Positions 54,247 to 64,000 of a DNA stretch of 64,000 bases are shown here, piece by piece; position 1 is the first letter of the stretch; every line of letters begins with the position of its first letter. This DNA is from Sphingobacteriales bacterium (GTDB lineage Bacteria; Bacteroidota; Bacteroidia; Chitinophagales; UBA2359). Both the position numbers and the translations under genes were made by a program. The notes below the pieces were generated by a model. That model searched no databases, had not been told where the DNA came from, and worked only from the letters and a program-made list of their open reading frames with translations. The stretch covers positions 1-64,000 of the forward strand of contig JADKCK010000032.1 in NCBI GenBank assembly GCA_016718845.1. The letters run 5' to 3'.

Positions 54247-57200
54247 CGTTACCTTTACAGGCACCCCCAACGCAACGGTTGTTTATACGCTTAATGGCAC
54301 CACTCAATCCTTAATATTAAATGCCAGCGGAACAATCACCATCAACACAGGAGCTATTACTAACAACCGTACCTACACATTGGTAAATGTTACATCGGCA
54401 GCCCCTGCCTCTTGTATCAACACAGTCTCGGGCAGCGTAGTTATTAGTGTCGATGCCCCACCAACAGCTTCGGCAGGTGGCGGCGGAAACGTATGTACCG
54501 CCAGTACTATCAACCTATCTGCATCGGGTGGAACGACCTACAACTGGTCGGGTGGAGGTATTACCGCATCTACCCAAAACCAACAAAACCCAATTATTGG
54601 AGCGGCAACGGTTGGCATGTCGGGCACTTATGTGGTAACGGTGACCGATGTGAACGGCTGTACCGACACTGCCAGTACCACGGTAACGGTAGCTCCCTGT
54701 GCTTGTCCCAACCCACCAACAGTATCAGGATTATCAAGTGTGGATGTTTGTGCAGGAACAACTACCAACCTAAGCGTAACGCTTGGCGGCGGTGCCACAA
54801 CAGCCACTTGGACGACCTCGGGCAGCGGAACATTTAATACCCCCACAGGCACAAGTGTAACATACACCCCCTCGGCGGCAGATATTGCAGCGGGCAGCGT
54901 AACCATAACCATCACCACCAACGACCCCGATGGAGCTAATACGCAATGTAATGCAGCAACAACTACAACAACAGTAAGCATCAACGCCTTACCAACGGCA
55001 GCCATAAGTGGTACAAACACTATTTGTGCAGGCGATAACACCACCTTAACTGCCTCGGGTGGCAACGCATACAACTGGACATTACCCAATGGCGGTGGTA
55101 CATCATCGGCTAACCCATTAAATATTAGCAACGCCACCAATACCAATGCGGGTGTATATACAGTAACGGTAACAAATGCTAACAACTGTACCGCAGTAGC
55201 CAACACAACAGTTACCGTTAATGCGTTGCCAAATGCAACAGCGGGCGGTGCTACGGTGTGTGTGGGCGATGCGATAAACCTCACTTCATCAGGTGGCACG
55301 ACTTATTCATGGTCGGGTTCGGGCATTACCGCATCTACCCAAAACCAACAAAACCCAAGTATTGCAGCATCAACAGCGGGTATGGCGGGCATATATACGG
55401 TAACAGTAACGGGCAATAATACTTGTACGGCAACAGCCAGCACTACGGTAATTGTTAATGCAAATCCTGTTGGAGCAATCAATGGCACGCTATCGTTCTG
55501 CGAAGGCGGCAGTACTACTTTAACAGCCACAGGCGGCACCGCCTATACATGGTCGGGTGCGGGTATCAGCAACCCTAACCAAGCCCAACAAATTATTGGT
55601 GGATTAGCAGCAGGCAGTTATTCGTATGCCGTGACGGTAAGCAATGGCAACTGCTCGGCAACAGCCACCACCAACTTAACAGTAAATGCAGCACCAGCAC
55701 CCCAAATTACAGGTAGTGCTACCTTCTGTTTTGGCGGCAGTAGCACCTTAGATGCTGGCTCGGGTTACACCACTTATTTGTGGACACCGGGCAACTTTGC
55801 TACGCAATCTATCACCGTTACCTCATCGGGGACATATACGGTTGAGGTAACTAATGTAGCAGGTTGCACCAGCACCGACCAAATTGTGGTGACAGCAGCC
55901 GCATCGCTAACGCCCAATATCTCTACCAACTCGCCTATTTGTGCAGGCGAAAACGCAACCTTAGACGCAGGCAATAGTTTTACGACCTATGCTTGGTCGC
56001 AAGGAGGCAATAGCTCAACTGTTACTGCCACACCAGCCATTACCACCACTTATACGGTAACGGTTACGCAGGCAGGATGTAGCGGAACGGCTACTGCGCA
56101 GGTAGTGGTTAATCCAATACCAACGGCAACAATTACGGGCAATGCTCCTATTTGTGCAGGTGGAAGTATCAATTTAACGGCTAATGGCGGCGGCACTTAT
56201 TTGTGGAACGGAGCGTTTGGCTCTAATGCAAGTATTACAGACTCGCCAGCAGCCACTACGACCTATACTGTAACGGTTACAAATAATGGTTGCAGTTCAA
56301 CAGCATCAACAAGTGTAACGGTAAATCCGTTGCCAACAGCAAGTGCAGGTGTAAATAGCAATATTTGTGAAGGCACGAGTATCAACCTAACGGCATCGGG
56401 TGGCACGAGCTACAACTGGTCGGGTGCAGGTATTACCGCATCTACCCAAAACCAACAAAACCCCGTTATTGCGAGTGCTACGGTTGGCATGTCGGGTATC
56501 TATAGCGTAACAGTGACAGATGGCAATACCTGTTCATCGGTGGCTAGCGTTACGGCAACGGTGGCGGTATGTAGTTGTCCTAATCCTGCAACGGTAACGG
56601 CATCGTCTGCGGCTATTTGTTCGGGGGCAACAGCTAACCTAACAGCTACTATTGGTGGCGGAGCAACAACAGCTACTTGGACAACATCGGGCAACGGCAC
56701 ATTTGATACCACCACAGGCACCAGTGTAACTTACACTCCCTCGGCAGCAGATATTGCAGCGGGCAATGTAAGCATCACCATCACCACCGACGACCCCGAT
56801 GGCAATAATACGCAATGTAGTGCGGCAACCACCACCATTACCTTAACAATTAACGCACAGCCTAACGCCCTTGCTACCCCAACCCAACCCACTTGTAGCA
56901 CCGACACAGGTAGCATATTGGTGACACCCGCAGGTGCTACTTATGCTTGGACAGGCGGTTTAACAGGCTCAAATCCAACCAACCTAAATGCAGGTACTTA
57001 CACCGTTACGGTTACGGCTGCGGGTGGATGTAGTGCCACCGCAAGCACCACCATTAACCCACCAATTAGTTTTGTGGCTACTGCCACGGCATCGCAGCCA
57101 AGTTGTGGATTGACCAACGGCGGCATAGCCGTTACACCAACAGGTGCAGGATTTAGCTATGCTTGGACAGGCACTTTAACGGGTGCAAACCCAACCAACC

Positions 57201-60200
57201 TAAACGCAGGTACTTATACCGTTACGGTTACAGCTACGGCATCGGGTTGCACAGCTACGGCATCGGCTACATTAAACAATAATGCCGGATTAACCCCTAC
57301 CTTAACCCCAACGCAACCAAGTTGCGGTTTGGATAATGGCGAAATAAGCGTTAACCCAACAGGTGCCAATTATTCGTACAACTGGAGTACAGCAGGTGTT
57401 ACAGGGGCTAATCCTACCGATTTAACATCGGGTACTTACACCGTTACCGTAACAGAAACCGTTGCAGGCTGCTCGGCTACCGCATCGGTAACACTTAATG
57501 CATCGTCGGCTATTACAGCCACTGCTACAGCTACACCAGCTAGTTGCGGCTTAAACAACGGCAGTATTTTAGTAACATCGGCAGGTACAACTTACGTTTG
57601 GAGCGATGCTGCTTTGAGCGGAGCAAACCCAAGTAACTTAGCCGCAGGCACCTACACCGTTACCGTTACGGCAACAGGTGGATGTACGGCTACGGCATCG
57701 GCAATAGTGACAACATCGGCGGCACTAACGGCAACAGCTACCCCAACACAACCCACTTGCGGTTTGGACAACGGCAGCATTTTAGTAACACCCGCAGGTG
57801 CAACCTCCTATGTTTGGAGCGATGCAGCTTTAATTGGTGCAAACCCAACCAACCTTGCCGCAGGCACTTATACCGTTACGGTTACGGCTGCTGGTGGATG
57901 TACCGCAACGGCATCGGCAACACTCAATACTTCGTCAAATGCAACGGCGTCGGTTACGGCAACACAACCGAGTTGCGGACTGGATAATGGTAGTATCTTG
58001 GTTAACTCGCCCGGCACCTACGTTTGGAGTGGTGGCTTAACAGGTGCAAACCCCATCAACTTAGCCGCCGGCACTTACACCGTTACGGTTACGGCTGCTG
58101 GTGGATGTACCGCATCGGCATCAACAACACTTAATCCATCATCAACCATTACGGCAACTGCTACCCCAACAGCTACTACTTGCGGTTTGGATAACGGCAG
58201 CATTAGTGTTACACCAACAGGTGCAAACTATGCTTGGACAGGTGGTTTAACAGGCTCTGACCCCATAAATGTAGGAGCAGGCAGCTATACCGTTACGGTT
58301 ACAGCAGCAGGCGGATGTACAGTTATCACCTCTATCACCGTAGACCCATCAACGGCATTAACGGCAACAGCCACCGCCACACAACCAACTTGCGGCTTAA
58401 ACAATGGCAGCATTAGTGTTACGCCAACAGGTGGCACTTATGTTTGGAGCGATGCAACGTTAACAGGTGCAAATCCAACCAACGTAGCCGCAGGCACTTA
58501 CACTGTTACGGTAACATTGGGCGGATGTAGCTCGAACACAAGCATTGCCTTAAATACCTCGTCGGCTATAACAGCATCGGTAAATATTACGCAACCAAGT
58601 TGTGGTTTAGATAATGGTAGTATCTTGGTTAACTCGCCCGGTGCATACACTTGGAGCGATGCAACTTTAACAGGTGCAAACCCCATCAACTTAGCCCCTG
58701 GCACTTACACCGTTACGGTAACTGCTGCCAACGGTTGTACCGCATCAACCCAAGCAACACTTAATGCATCAAGTGCTTTAACAGCATCGGCGGCACCCAC
58801 CCAGCCTACTTGTAGCACCGACACAGGCAGCATTTTAGTAACATCGGTAGGAGCTACTAGCTATGCATGGAGCGACGCCGCTTTGACAGGAGCTAACCCC
58901 ACCAACGTAGTAGCAGGCACTTATACCGTTACGGTTAGCGCCGCTGGCGGATGTACAGCCACCGCAAGCACTACCATTAACAACCCCATTAGTATTGTAG
59001 CCGCAGCAGTTGGCTCGCAACCAAGTTGCGGATTGACCAACGGTGGTATAGCCGTTACGCCAACAGGTGCAGGATTTAACTATGCTTGGACAGGCGGTTT
59101 AACGGGTGCAACCCCCAGTAACTTAGCCGCAGGTACTTATACTGTTACGGTTACGGCAACAGCCACTGGCTGTACCTCATCGGCATTGGTAGTATTAGTA
59201 AATGATGCCGGATTGACGGCTTCTTTAATACCCACGCAACCAAGTTGTGGTTTGGATAATGGAGCGATAAGTGTGAATCCAGCAGGTGCCAATTATTCGT
59301 ACAACTGGAGTACCGCGGGTGTTACAGGTTCAAATCCTACCGATTTAACATCGGGAACTTATACCGTTACGGTAACAGAAACAACGGCGGGCTGCTCGGC
59401 TACGGCATCGGTAACTTTAAATACCAGTAACCCAATAACGGCATCGGCAACAACAACGCCAACCACATGCGGCTTAAACAACGGCGGTTTATCGGCAACA
59501 CCAACAGGGGGTACTTACCTTTGGACAGGCGGTTTGGCAGGTGCTAATCCAACCAACGTAGCATCGGGTACTTACACCCTTACCGTTACCGACACCAACG
59601 GTTGTACGGCTACCACATCGGCAACTGTTGCTGCCTCAAATGCACTAACAGCAACCGCCAACATTACACAACCTACTTGCGGTTTGGATAATGGTAGTAT
59701 AGCCATTACGCCCGCAGGTGCAACCTACACTTGGACAGGCGGATTGACAGGTGCTAACCCAAGCAACGTGGCCGCAGGCAACTATGCCCTTACGGTAACA
59801 GATGCAGGTGGATGCTCATCTACCTTAACCGTTACCGTAAATGCCTCAACGGCTATTACCGCAACTGCTACCCCAACACAACCAACTTGCGGCTTAAACA
59901 ACGGCAGCATTTTAGTAACTCCCGCAGGTGCAACTTATGTTTGGAGCGATGCAACTTTAACGGGTGCTAATCCAACAAACCTTGCCCCCGGCACTTACAC
60001 CGTTACGGTTACGGCTGCTGGCGGATGTACCGCATCGGCATCAACAATACTTAATACTTCATCAACCATTACGGCTACTGCTACCCCAACGGCTACTACT
60101 TGTGGTTTAGATAACGGTAGTATTGTAGTAACGCCTGCTGGCGGTAGCTATACCTGGACGGGTGGTTTAACAGGTGCAACACCTACTAACATAGCCGCAG

Positions 60201-61954
60201 GTAGCTATACCGTTACGGTAACAGCAGCAGGTGGATGTACAGTTATCACCTCTATCACCGTTGATGCATCAACGGCTATTACTGCAACAGCTACCCCAAC
60301 ACAACCCACTTGCGGTTTGGATAATGGCAGTATTTTAGTAACCCCCGCAGGTGCAACCTACGCTTGGACAGGTGGTTTAGCAGGTGCAAATCCAACAGGT
60401 GTTATAACAGGCACTTACAGCGTTACCGTTACAGCAGCAGGCGGATGTACGGCTACGGCATCGGCAACCATAGACCCATCAACGGCTATTACCGCAACAG
60501 TTACCCCAACACAACCAACTTGCGGCTTAAACAACGGCAGTATTTTAGTAACCCCTGCAGGTGCAACCTATGCTTGGACAGGTGGTTTAGCAGGTGCAAA
60601 TCCAACCAACGTAGCCGCAGGCACTTATACCGTTACGGTTACGGCAGCAGGCGGATGTACGGCTACCGCATCGGCAACATTAAATACTTCATCTGCCCCA
60701 ACAGCACCTGTAGTAACAGGCTTAAACAACCCCTATTGCGTGGGCGAAACGGTTGATGCACTAAGCGTTACACCAAATCAAGGTGGTACGATTACATGGT
60801 ATGCCAACACCGATTTAACCTTAGCCGTAGCTACGGGCAACACTTATACGCCGCCAACAGGTGTACAAGCAGGTGCTGTTTCGTATTGGGTTGTTGAAGA
60901 TGCAAACGGTTGTCAGAGCCCTGCCACCCAACTAGATGTTACGTTTGAAGTATGCGTAACCTGCAACGTACAAACACCTATTGGCGTTACAACTGCCCTA
61001 ACCACTTGCGAAGGCACAACAAACACAGCAGCACTCGAAGTGACAAACAACGACCCTAACGCAACCATACATTGGTACGATGCAGCAAACATAGAAGTGG
61101 CAACGGGCAACACCTTTGTGCCAACAACAGCAGGTACTTATACCGCCATTGCCATTGCCAACAACGACCCAACATGCCAAAGCCCCGCAGTAACGGCTAC
61201 CTTAACCGAAACTATTTTGGGTGATGCAGGTTTTGTGTACGATGAAGATACCTACTGCCAAGGCACCAACAACATTACCCCAACTATTACGGGTACAAGT
61301 GGCGGTACTTTCTCGGCAACAGGTGGTTTGGTGATTGACCCCGCAACAGGTACATTTAACGCTACAACAGCCGGAACCTTTACCATAACCTACGATGTGA
61401 CAGGCAATTGCCCCGCAACAAATACTTTTGTGGTTACGGTAATACCAAGTGTAACTATTGCCATAAGTGGCAACACCACCATTAACTTGGGCGAAAACAC
61501 ACAACTAACCGCAACAGGTGCCACAACCTATACCTGGACAGCTAACGCCACTTTAAGTTGCACCGATTGTGCCGCCCCCGTGGCTACTCCTACCCAAACA
61601 ACTACCTATACCGTACAAACAGCAGGCGGCGAATGTGCCGAACCTGCATCTGTTACAGTATTAGTTAATATGCCACAACACTTAGTAATTATACCAAACG
61701 CTTTTTCGCCAAACAACGATGGCACAAACGACATATTCCATATTGGAGGCGTAAATATCGCCACCATACACTTAGCTATTTACGACCGCTGGGGACAAAA
61801 AATGTTTGAAGCCGAAGGTGATATTGATACATTTTGGGACGGAACCTACAAAGGTTTTGATTGCGAATTGGGTGTGTATGTGTACTACCTAAATGTTACT
61901 TATACCGACGGAACCAAAGAAATGTTTAAAAACAACTTAACTTTGGTGAGATAG
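54053..61954 (+). CDS. Giant T9SS surface protein, C-terminal segment with CHU_C sorting domain
   Basis: Over 2,600 codons. True frame from about 54092. Ig/PKD-like domains lead into a two-domain block (54440-54975) that is repeated at 56335-56850, then 18 SprB-type repeats of about 71 residues (56860-60700, 'CGLDNGSILVTP..Y.W...L.GANPTNLAAGTYTVTVT'). An Ig_7-like domain and a final type B sorting domain close it: 'NAFSPNNDGTNDIFHIGG...IYDRWGQKMFEA...WDGTYKGFDCELGVYVYYL'. This gliding-motility-associated C-terminal domain targets the T9SS. It may mediate adhesion like SprB. Confidence 0.9.
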   Translation: MQQVQQRSAQEHLTATATYTLVSVVSAAPASCSTAASGSAVVTVNPLPTASISGSTSFCSGGSADVTFTGTPNATVVYTLNGTTQSLILNASGTITINTGAITNNRTYTLVNVTSAAPASCINTVSGSVVISVDAPPTASAGGGGNVCTASTINLSASGGTTYNWSGGGITASTQNQQNPIIGAATVGMSGTYVVTVTDVNGCTDTASTTVTVAPCACPNPPTVSGLSSVDVCAGTTTNLSVTLGGGATTATWTTSGSGTFNTPTGTSVTYTPSAADIAAGSVTITITTNDPDGANTQCNAATTTTTVSINALPTAAISGTNTICAGDNTTLTASGGNAYNWTLPNGGGTSSANPLNISNATNTNAGVYTVTVTNANNCTAVANTTVTVNALPNATAGGATVCVGDAINLTSSGGTTYSWSGSGITASTQNQQNPSIAASTAGMAGIYTVTVTGNNTCTATASTTVIVNANPVGAINGTLSFCEGGSTTLTATGGTAYTWSGAGISNPNQAQQIIGGLAAGSYSYAVTVSNGNCSATATTNLTVNAAPAPQITGSATFCFGGSSTLDAGSGYTTYLWTPGNFATQSITVTSSGTYTVEVTNVAGCTSTDQIVVTAAASLTPNISTNSPICAGENATLDAGNSFTTYAWSQGGNSSTVTATPAITTTYTVTVTQAGCSGTATAQVVVNPIPTATITGNAPICAGGSINLTANGGGTYLWNGAFGSNASITDSPAATTTYTVTVTNNGCSSTASTSVTVNPLPTASAGVNSNICEGTSINLTASGGTSYNWSGAGITASTQNQQNPVIASATVGMSGIYSVTVTDGNTCSSVASVTATVAVCSCPNPATVTASSAAICSGATANLTATIGGGATTATWTTSGNGTFDTTTGTSVTYTPSAADIAAGNVSITITTDDPDGNNTQCSAATTTITLTINAQPNALATPTQPTCSTDTGSILVTPAGATYAWTGGLTGSNPTNLNAGTYTVTVTAAGGCSATASTTINPPISFVATATASQPSCGLTNGGIAVTPTGAGFSYAWTGTLTGANPTNLNAGTYTVTVTATASGCTATASATLNNNAGLTPTLTPTQPSCGLDNGEISVNPTGANYSYNWSTAGVTGANPTDLTSGTYTVTVTETVAGCSATASVTLNASSAITATATATPASCGLNNGSILVTSAGTTYVWSDAALSGANPSNLAAGTYTVTVTATGGCTATASAIVTTSAALTATATPTQPTCGLDNGSILVTPAGATSYVWSDAALIGANPTNLAAGTYTVTVTAAGGCTATASATLNTSSNATASVTATQPSCGLDNGSILVNSPGTYVWSGGLTGANPINLAAGTYTVTVTAAGGCTASASTTLNPSSTITATATPTATTCGLDNGSISVTPTGANYAWTGGLTGSDPINVGAGSYTVTVTAAGGCTVITSITVDPSTALTATATATQPTCGLNNGSISVTPTGGTYVWSDATLTGANPTNVAAGTYTVTVTLGGCSSNTSIALNTSSAITASVNITQPSCGLDNGSILVNSPGAYTWSDATLTGANPINLAPGTYTVTVTAANGCTASTQATLNASSALTASAAPTQPTCSTDTGSILVTSVGATSYAWSDAALTGANPTNVVAGTYTVTVSAAGGCTATASTTINNPISIVAAAVGSQPSCGLTNGGIAVTPTGAGFNYAWTGGLTGATPSNLAAGTYTVTVTATATGCTSSALVVLVNDAGLTASLIPTQPSCGLDNGAISVNPAGANYSYNWSTAGVTGSNPTDLTSGTYTVTVTETTAGCSATASVTLNTSNPITASATTTPTTCGLNNGGLSATPTGGTYLWTGGLAGANPTNVASGTYTLTVTDTNGCTATTSATVAASNALTATANITQPTCGLDNGSIAITPAGATYTWTGGLTGANPSNVAAGNYALTVTDAGGCSSTLTVTVNASTAITATATPTQPTCGLNNGSILVTPAGATYVWSDATLTGANPTNLAPGTYTVTVTAAGGCTASASTILNTSSTITATATPTATTCGLDNGSIVVTPAGGSYTWTGGLTGATPTNIAAGSYTVTVTAAGGCTVITSITVDASTAITATATPTQPTCGLDNGSILVTPAGATYAWTGGLAGANPTGVITGTYSVTVTAAGGCTATASATIDPSTAITATVTPTQPTCGLNNGSILVTPAGATYAWTGGLAGANPTNVAAGTYTVTVTAAGGCTATASATLNTSSAPTAPVVTGLNNPYCVGETVDALSVTPNQGGTITWYANTDLTLAVATGNTYTPPTGVQAGAVSYWVVEDANGCQSPATQLDVTFEVCVTCNVQTPIGVTTALTTCEGTTNTAALEVTNNDPNATIHWYDAANIEVATGNTFVPTTAGTYTAIAIANNDPTCQSPAVTATLTETILGDAGFVYDEDTYCQGTNNITPTITGTSGGTFSATGGLVIDPATGTFNATTAGTFTITYDVTGNCPATNTFVVTVIPSVTIAISGNTTINLGENTQLTATGATTYTWTANATLSCTDCAAPVATPTQTTTYTVQTAGGECAEPASVTVLVNMPQHLVIIPNAFSPNNDGTNDIFHIGGVNIATIHLAIYDRWGQKMFEAEGDIDTFWDGTYKGFDCELGVYVYYLNVTYTDGTKEMFKNNLTLVR
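56860..60700 (+). repeat. SprB repeat array (18 units)
   Basis: Eighteen units of about 71 codons. Units 1-9 and 10-18 match in order: 1/10 'STDTGSILVT', 2/11 'GLTNGGIAVTPTGAGF', 3/12 'GLDNG.ISVNP.GANYSYNWST', 7/16 'TPTATTC' with 'GCTVITSITVD'. The two halves are about 1,917 bp apart. Confidence 0.85.
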
Positions 61955-62053
61955 TTGGTGTGGTTTTAGTACCCAAAAATAGAACCACCTAAAAAGTAGT
62001 TTTAAATGATGATAATTGCCTATGTATATGGAGTGTTCATCATAATCAGGCTA

Positions 62054-62095
62054 AAAATGTGGCTGTCTTGTACTTGCAAGATAGCCACATTTTGT
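62054..62095 (+). terminator. Terminator of the giant gene
   Basis: AAAATGTGGCTgTCTTG pairs with CAAGAtAGCCACATTTT, about 100 bp after the stop. Confidence 0.8.
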
Positions 62096-62174
62096 TTCTA
62101 CAAGTCCTTATTTGCCTTTTTAGCAGTGACTTGCCCATTAAATGACAGTCTAATGACAATACAATAATAACTAC

Positions 62175-62576
62175 CTCATGTTACGCAGAGGTAACCCAAC
62201 CGAGTTGGCTATTAAGCGGCATGGGGCTTTTTTAGTTGTTTGTTGTTTTTTTGTTGCTGCTTACCACCTAATCATGTTCTTTTACTTTTTTGCTTGATCA
62301 AAAAAGTAACAAAAAAATCAAGGCTGGTATAGTAATTGGCTAAAATGGGCAACATTCCGCTAAAAGATATAAACTTGCACGCCAAACGACTTGTTTGTCG
62401 AGTTTATTTCTGGGTTCGGTGTGGCGTGCTTCAAACAGTATATCTTTTTTAACGCTCCATTTTTGCCCATTTCTTAACGCCAATTCCTATAATGCCGGTC
62501 TTCTCTCTCCAAATAATGCAAAGCGTAGCTAAAAATACCAAATGGCTAATTATAAAAATGGGCTGCGTAACATGAG
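62175..62576. mobile_element. MITE-like element, copy 2
   Basis: A 402-bp copy of the element at 2295-2700, same orientation. Ends CTCATGTTACGCAG and its mirror. It is flanked by a perfect 7-bp direct repeat TAACTAC (62168-62174 and 62577-62583), a target-site duplication. The remainder of 61955-62687 holds the terminator above and nothing else recognised. Confidence 0.8.
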
Positions 62577-62687
62577 TAACTACTTAATAAACCAACATTT
62601 AAAATAGGCAATATGCTACAATCGGCACAAAAATTGTTGTGCAAGATACATAGCTTTTAGATAAACAAAATGTTTGACACAATTTTT

Positions 62688-64000
62688 ATGAAAACAATAA
62701 ACTACATTGCTTTAATTTGCTTAGTGCTTAACTATTCGATTGCCCCTACATTAATGGCACAAACAACTTGGGAGCGTGTATTTACTGGCGCACAAGGCAA
62801 CAGTATTAAACCAACTACCGACAATAATTATGTGGTAACGGGCTTTAAATACATAGATTCGGCTACGCCTAATGCGGGTAATCAAATCATCTTACAAAAA
62901 ATAAGCCCTAGCGGCAGCTTACTTTGGTCGCAAAATATAGCTACTAACTGGGCTGCAAGTACCTACACACAAGGTGGCGATGTGGTAGCTAATACCAACG
63001 GCACTTATACGGGCTTTGGCACGGTGCGCCTACTAAACAATAACACCCCCGATTACAACAATTTTTATTGGTACAAAACCAACACCAATGGCGAGTTGCA
63101 ATCGTGGGTATCGTTGGGTGATAGCAGCACTTTTAAAACACCGCATACTTTACTAAGCCTTGCCGATGGTAGTTATGTTGCCTTGGGCGAGGGTAGGTCG
63201 GGAACAGACAGTAACCCCATCTACCAAACTTACTTAATAAAAACCGACAACAACGGGGCTATTTTGTGGCAGAAAAACTATGCCGGTAAAATAGGTAAAG
63301 CCATGGTAGCTACTGCCGATGGTGGTTTTGTGGTGGTAGGTAGTGTACAAGGAATAGGCGCTTTTCAGGTGTGGTATCAGTTGTTTAAAGTAGATGCAGG
63401 TGGCAACCTTGTTTGGGAAGTTACAGGCGAAGGCGGAAGCACAGGTTTAGACGTACAACAAACCACCGATGGAGGGTTTATCACCACAGGTACTAAACTA
63501 ACCAAGCATACCGCCACCGGAGCTATTAGTTGGACACAAACCCGACAGGGTAACGCTATTGTAGTTAATGCCGATGGCACTTTTAATACCACTACCACCG
63601 AGCCTAATATTGTAAATGGTAGCCCCAATTTGGTTATCAAAAAATATACAGCTACGGGTGCTTTATCGTCCTCAAATCAAATTGGACCTACCGGAAGCGA
63701 TGAAGTGGGCTACGACATTATTGCATCTACCGACGGTGTTGGATACTTAGCAGTAGGCAAAAGCACGGCTAATTTAAACGAGCAAGTGTATGTAGTAAAA
63801 ACCAACGCATCGGGTAGTGTTAGCTTTATGCGCCCCGAACTTACTGCCCTAAACTCGGTAGCACCTGCAACGGTAGCACCTGTAAGCTTGGTAAATGTTA
63901 GTTGTCAGGTAAAAAATACGGGTTTGGTACAAGCCGCAGCAAGTGTGTTGCGTTGTTATTTATCAACCGATAATGTGTTAGATAATACCGACTTTTTGTT
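62688..64000 (+). CDS. Secreted beta-propeller-like protein, start only
   Basis: Open to the window edge. ATG 62688 starts MKTINYIALICLVLNYSIAP, a signal peptide ending near LMAQ (an in-frame ATG lies 18 bp upstream). Repeats such as 'LIKTDNNGAILWQKNYAGK' and 'TADGGFVVVGS' alternate every 45-60 residues, like propeller blades of Bacteroidota surface proteins. From about residue 400 'VNVSCQVKNTGLVQAAASVLRCYLSTDNVLDNTDF' resembles CARDB. It is probably T9SS-secreted; the C-terminus is not in the window. Confidence 0.8.
   Translation, partial: MKTINYIALICLVLNYSIAPTLMAQTTWERVFTGAQGNSIKPTTDNNYVVTGFKYIDSATPNAGNQIILQKISPSGSLLWSQNIATNWAASTYTQGGDVVANTNGTYTGFGTVRLLNNNTPDYNNFYWYKTNTNGELQSWVSLGDSSTFKTPHTLLSLADGSYVALGEGRSGTDSNPIYQTYLIKTDNNGAILWQKNYAGKIGKAMVATADGGFVVVGSVQGIGAFQVWYQLFKVDAGGNLVWEVTGEGGSTGLDVQQTTDGGFITTGTKLTKHTATGAISWTQTRQGNAIVVNADGTFNTTTTEPNIVNGSPNLVIKKYTATGALSSSNQIGPTGSDEVGYDIIASTDGVGYLAVGKSTANLNEQVYVVKTNASGSVSFMRPELTALNSVAPATVAPVSLVNVSCQVKNTGLVQAAASVLRCYLSTDNVLDNTDFL

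Noticed and set aside
1..64000. tRNA, rRNA and CRISPR genes
   Set aside because: No cloverleaf, rRNA or CRISPR repeat-spacer pattern found by reading; short tRNA genes could have been missed without a covariance search.

Overview
The window is AT-rich bacterial DNA from a member of the Bacteroidota, probably a free-living gliding lineage of the Sphingobacteriales/Chitinophagales/Saprospiria type. The evidence is TAnnTTTG-type -7 promoter boxes before many genes, type IX secretion (T9SS) C-terminal sorting domains, SprB-type repeats, DUF5683, PDDEXK/Rpn proteins and absent strong Shine-Dalgarno sites. I see no rRNA, tRNA or CRISPR array.

Layout. 1-6.6 kb: minus-strand secreted and outer-membrane genes (the start of a secreted PPC-like protein, an anchored small protein, a 775-aa OmpA protein, a small barrel protein), with a MITE-like element at 2.3-2.7 kb. 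7-12.1 kb: MFS pump, methyltransferase, a divergent LuxC-type acyl-CoA reductase/ferredoxin pair, and an ExbB-ExbD pair behind a long palindrome. 12.2-13.7 kb: an Rpn-type nuclease gene with a tandem duplicate of its 3' half. 13.8-21.1 kb: rfbC, rfbD, M28 peptidase, flippase, DUF445, DUF5683. 21.1-24.2 kb: four tandem genes of an apparent PD-(D/E)XK family, repeated with an exact 752-bp period. 24.2-34 kb: rplY-prs, a secreted M14 carboxypeptidase, a BlaI repressor, PaaI-like thioesterase, rimM/rplS, enoyl-CoA hydratase, saccharopine dehydrogenase-like. 34-45.5 kb: PIN toxin-antitoxin pair, K+ channel, ftsW and murD separated by a four-gene cassette, a PAS histidine kinase, a NifU-domain protein and a PLP enzyme.

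45.9-62 kb is one giant T9SS surface-protein locus (about 5,300 codons) with two CUB-like domains, 18 copies of a 67-residue repeat, Ig/PKD-like domains, 18 SprB repeats and a type B (CHU_C) sorting domain. It is broken into several frames by small indels, most of them in homopolymers. After it come a second copy of the MITE-like element and the start of another secreted beta-propeller-like protein that runs off the window.

The most unusual items are the 752-bp-period array of mosaic nuclease-like genes, each with its own fused terminator/promoter; the MITE-like pair with 7-bp target duplications; and the higher-order repeat structure of the giant surface protein. Single-base homopolymer breaks in three unrelated genes (giant protein, carboxypeptidase, BlaI) suggest sequencing or assembly error as much as real decay.
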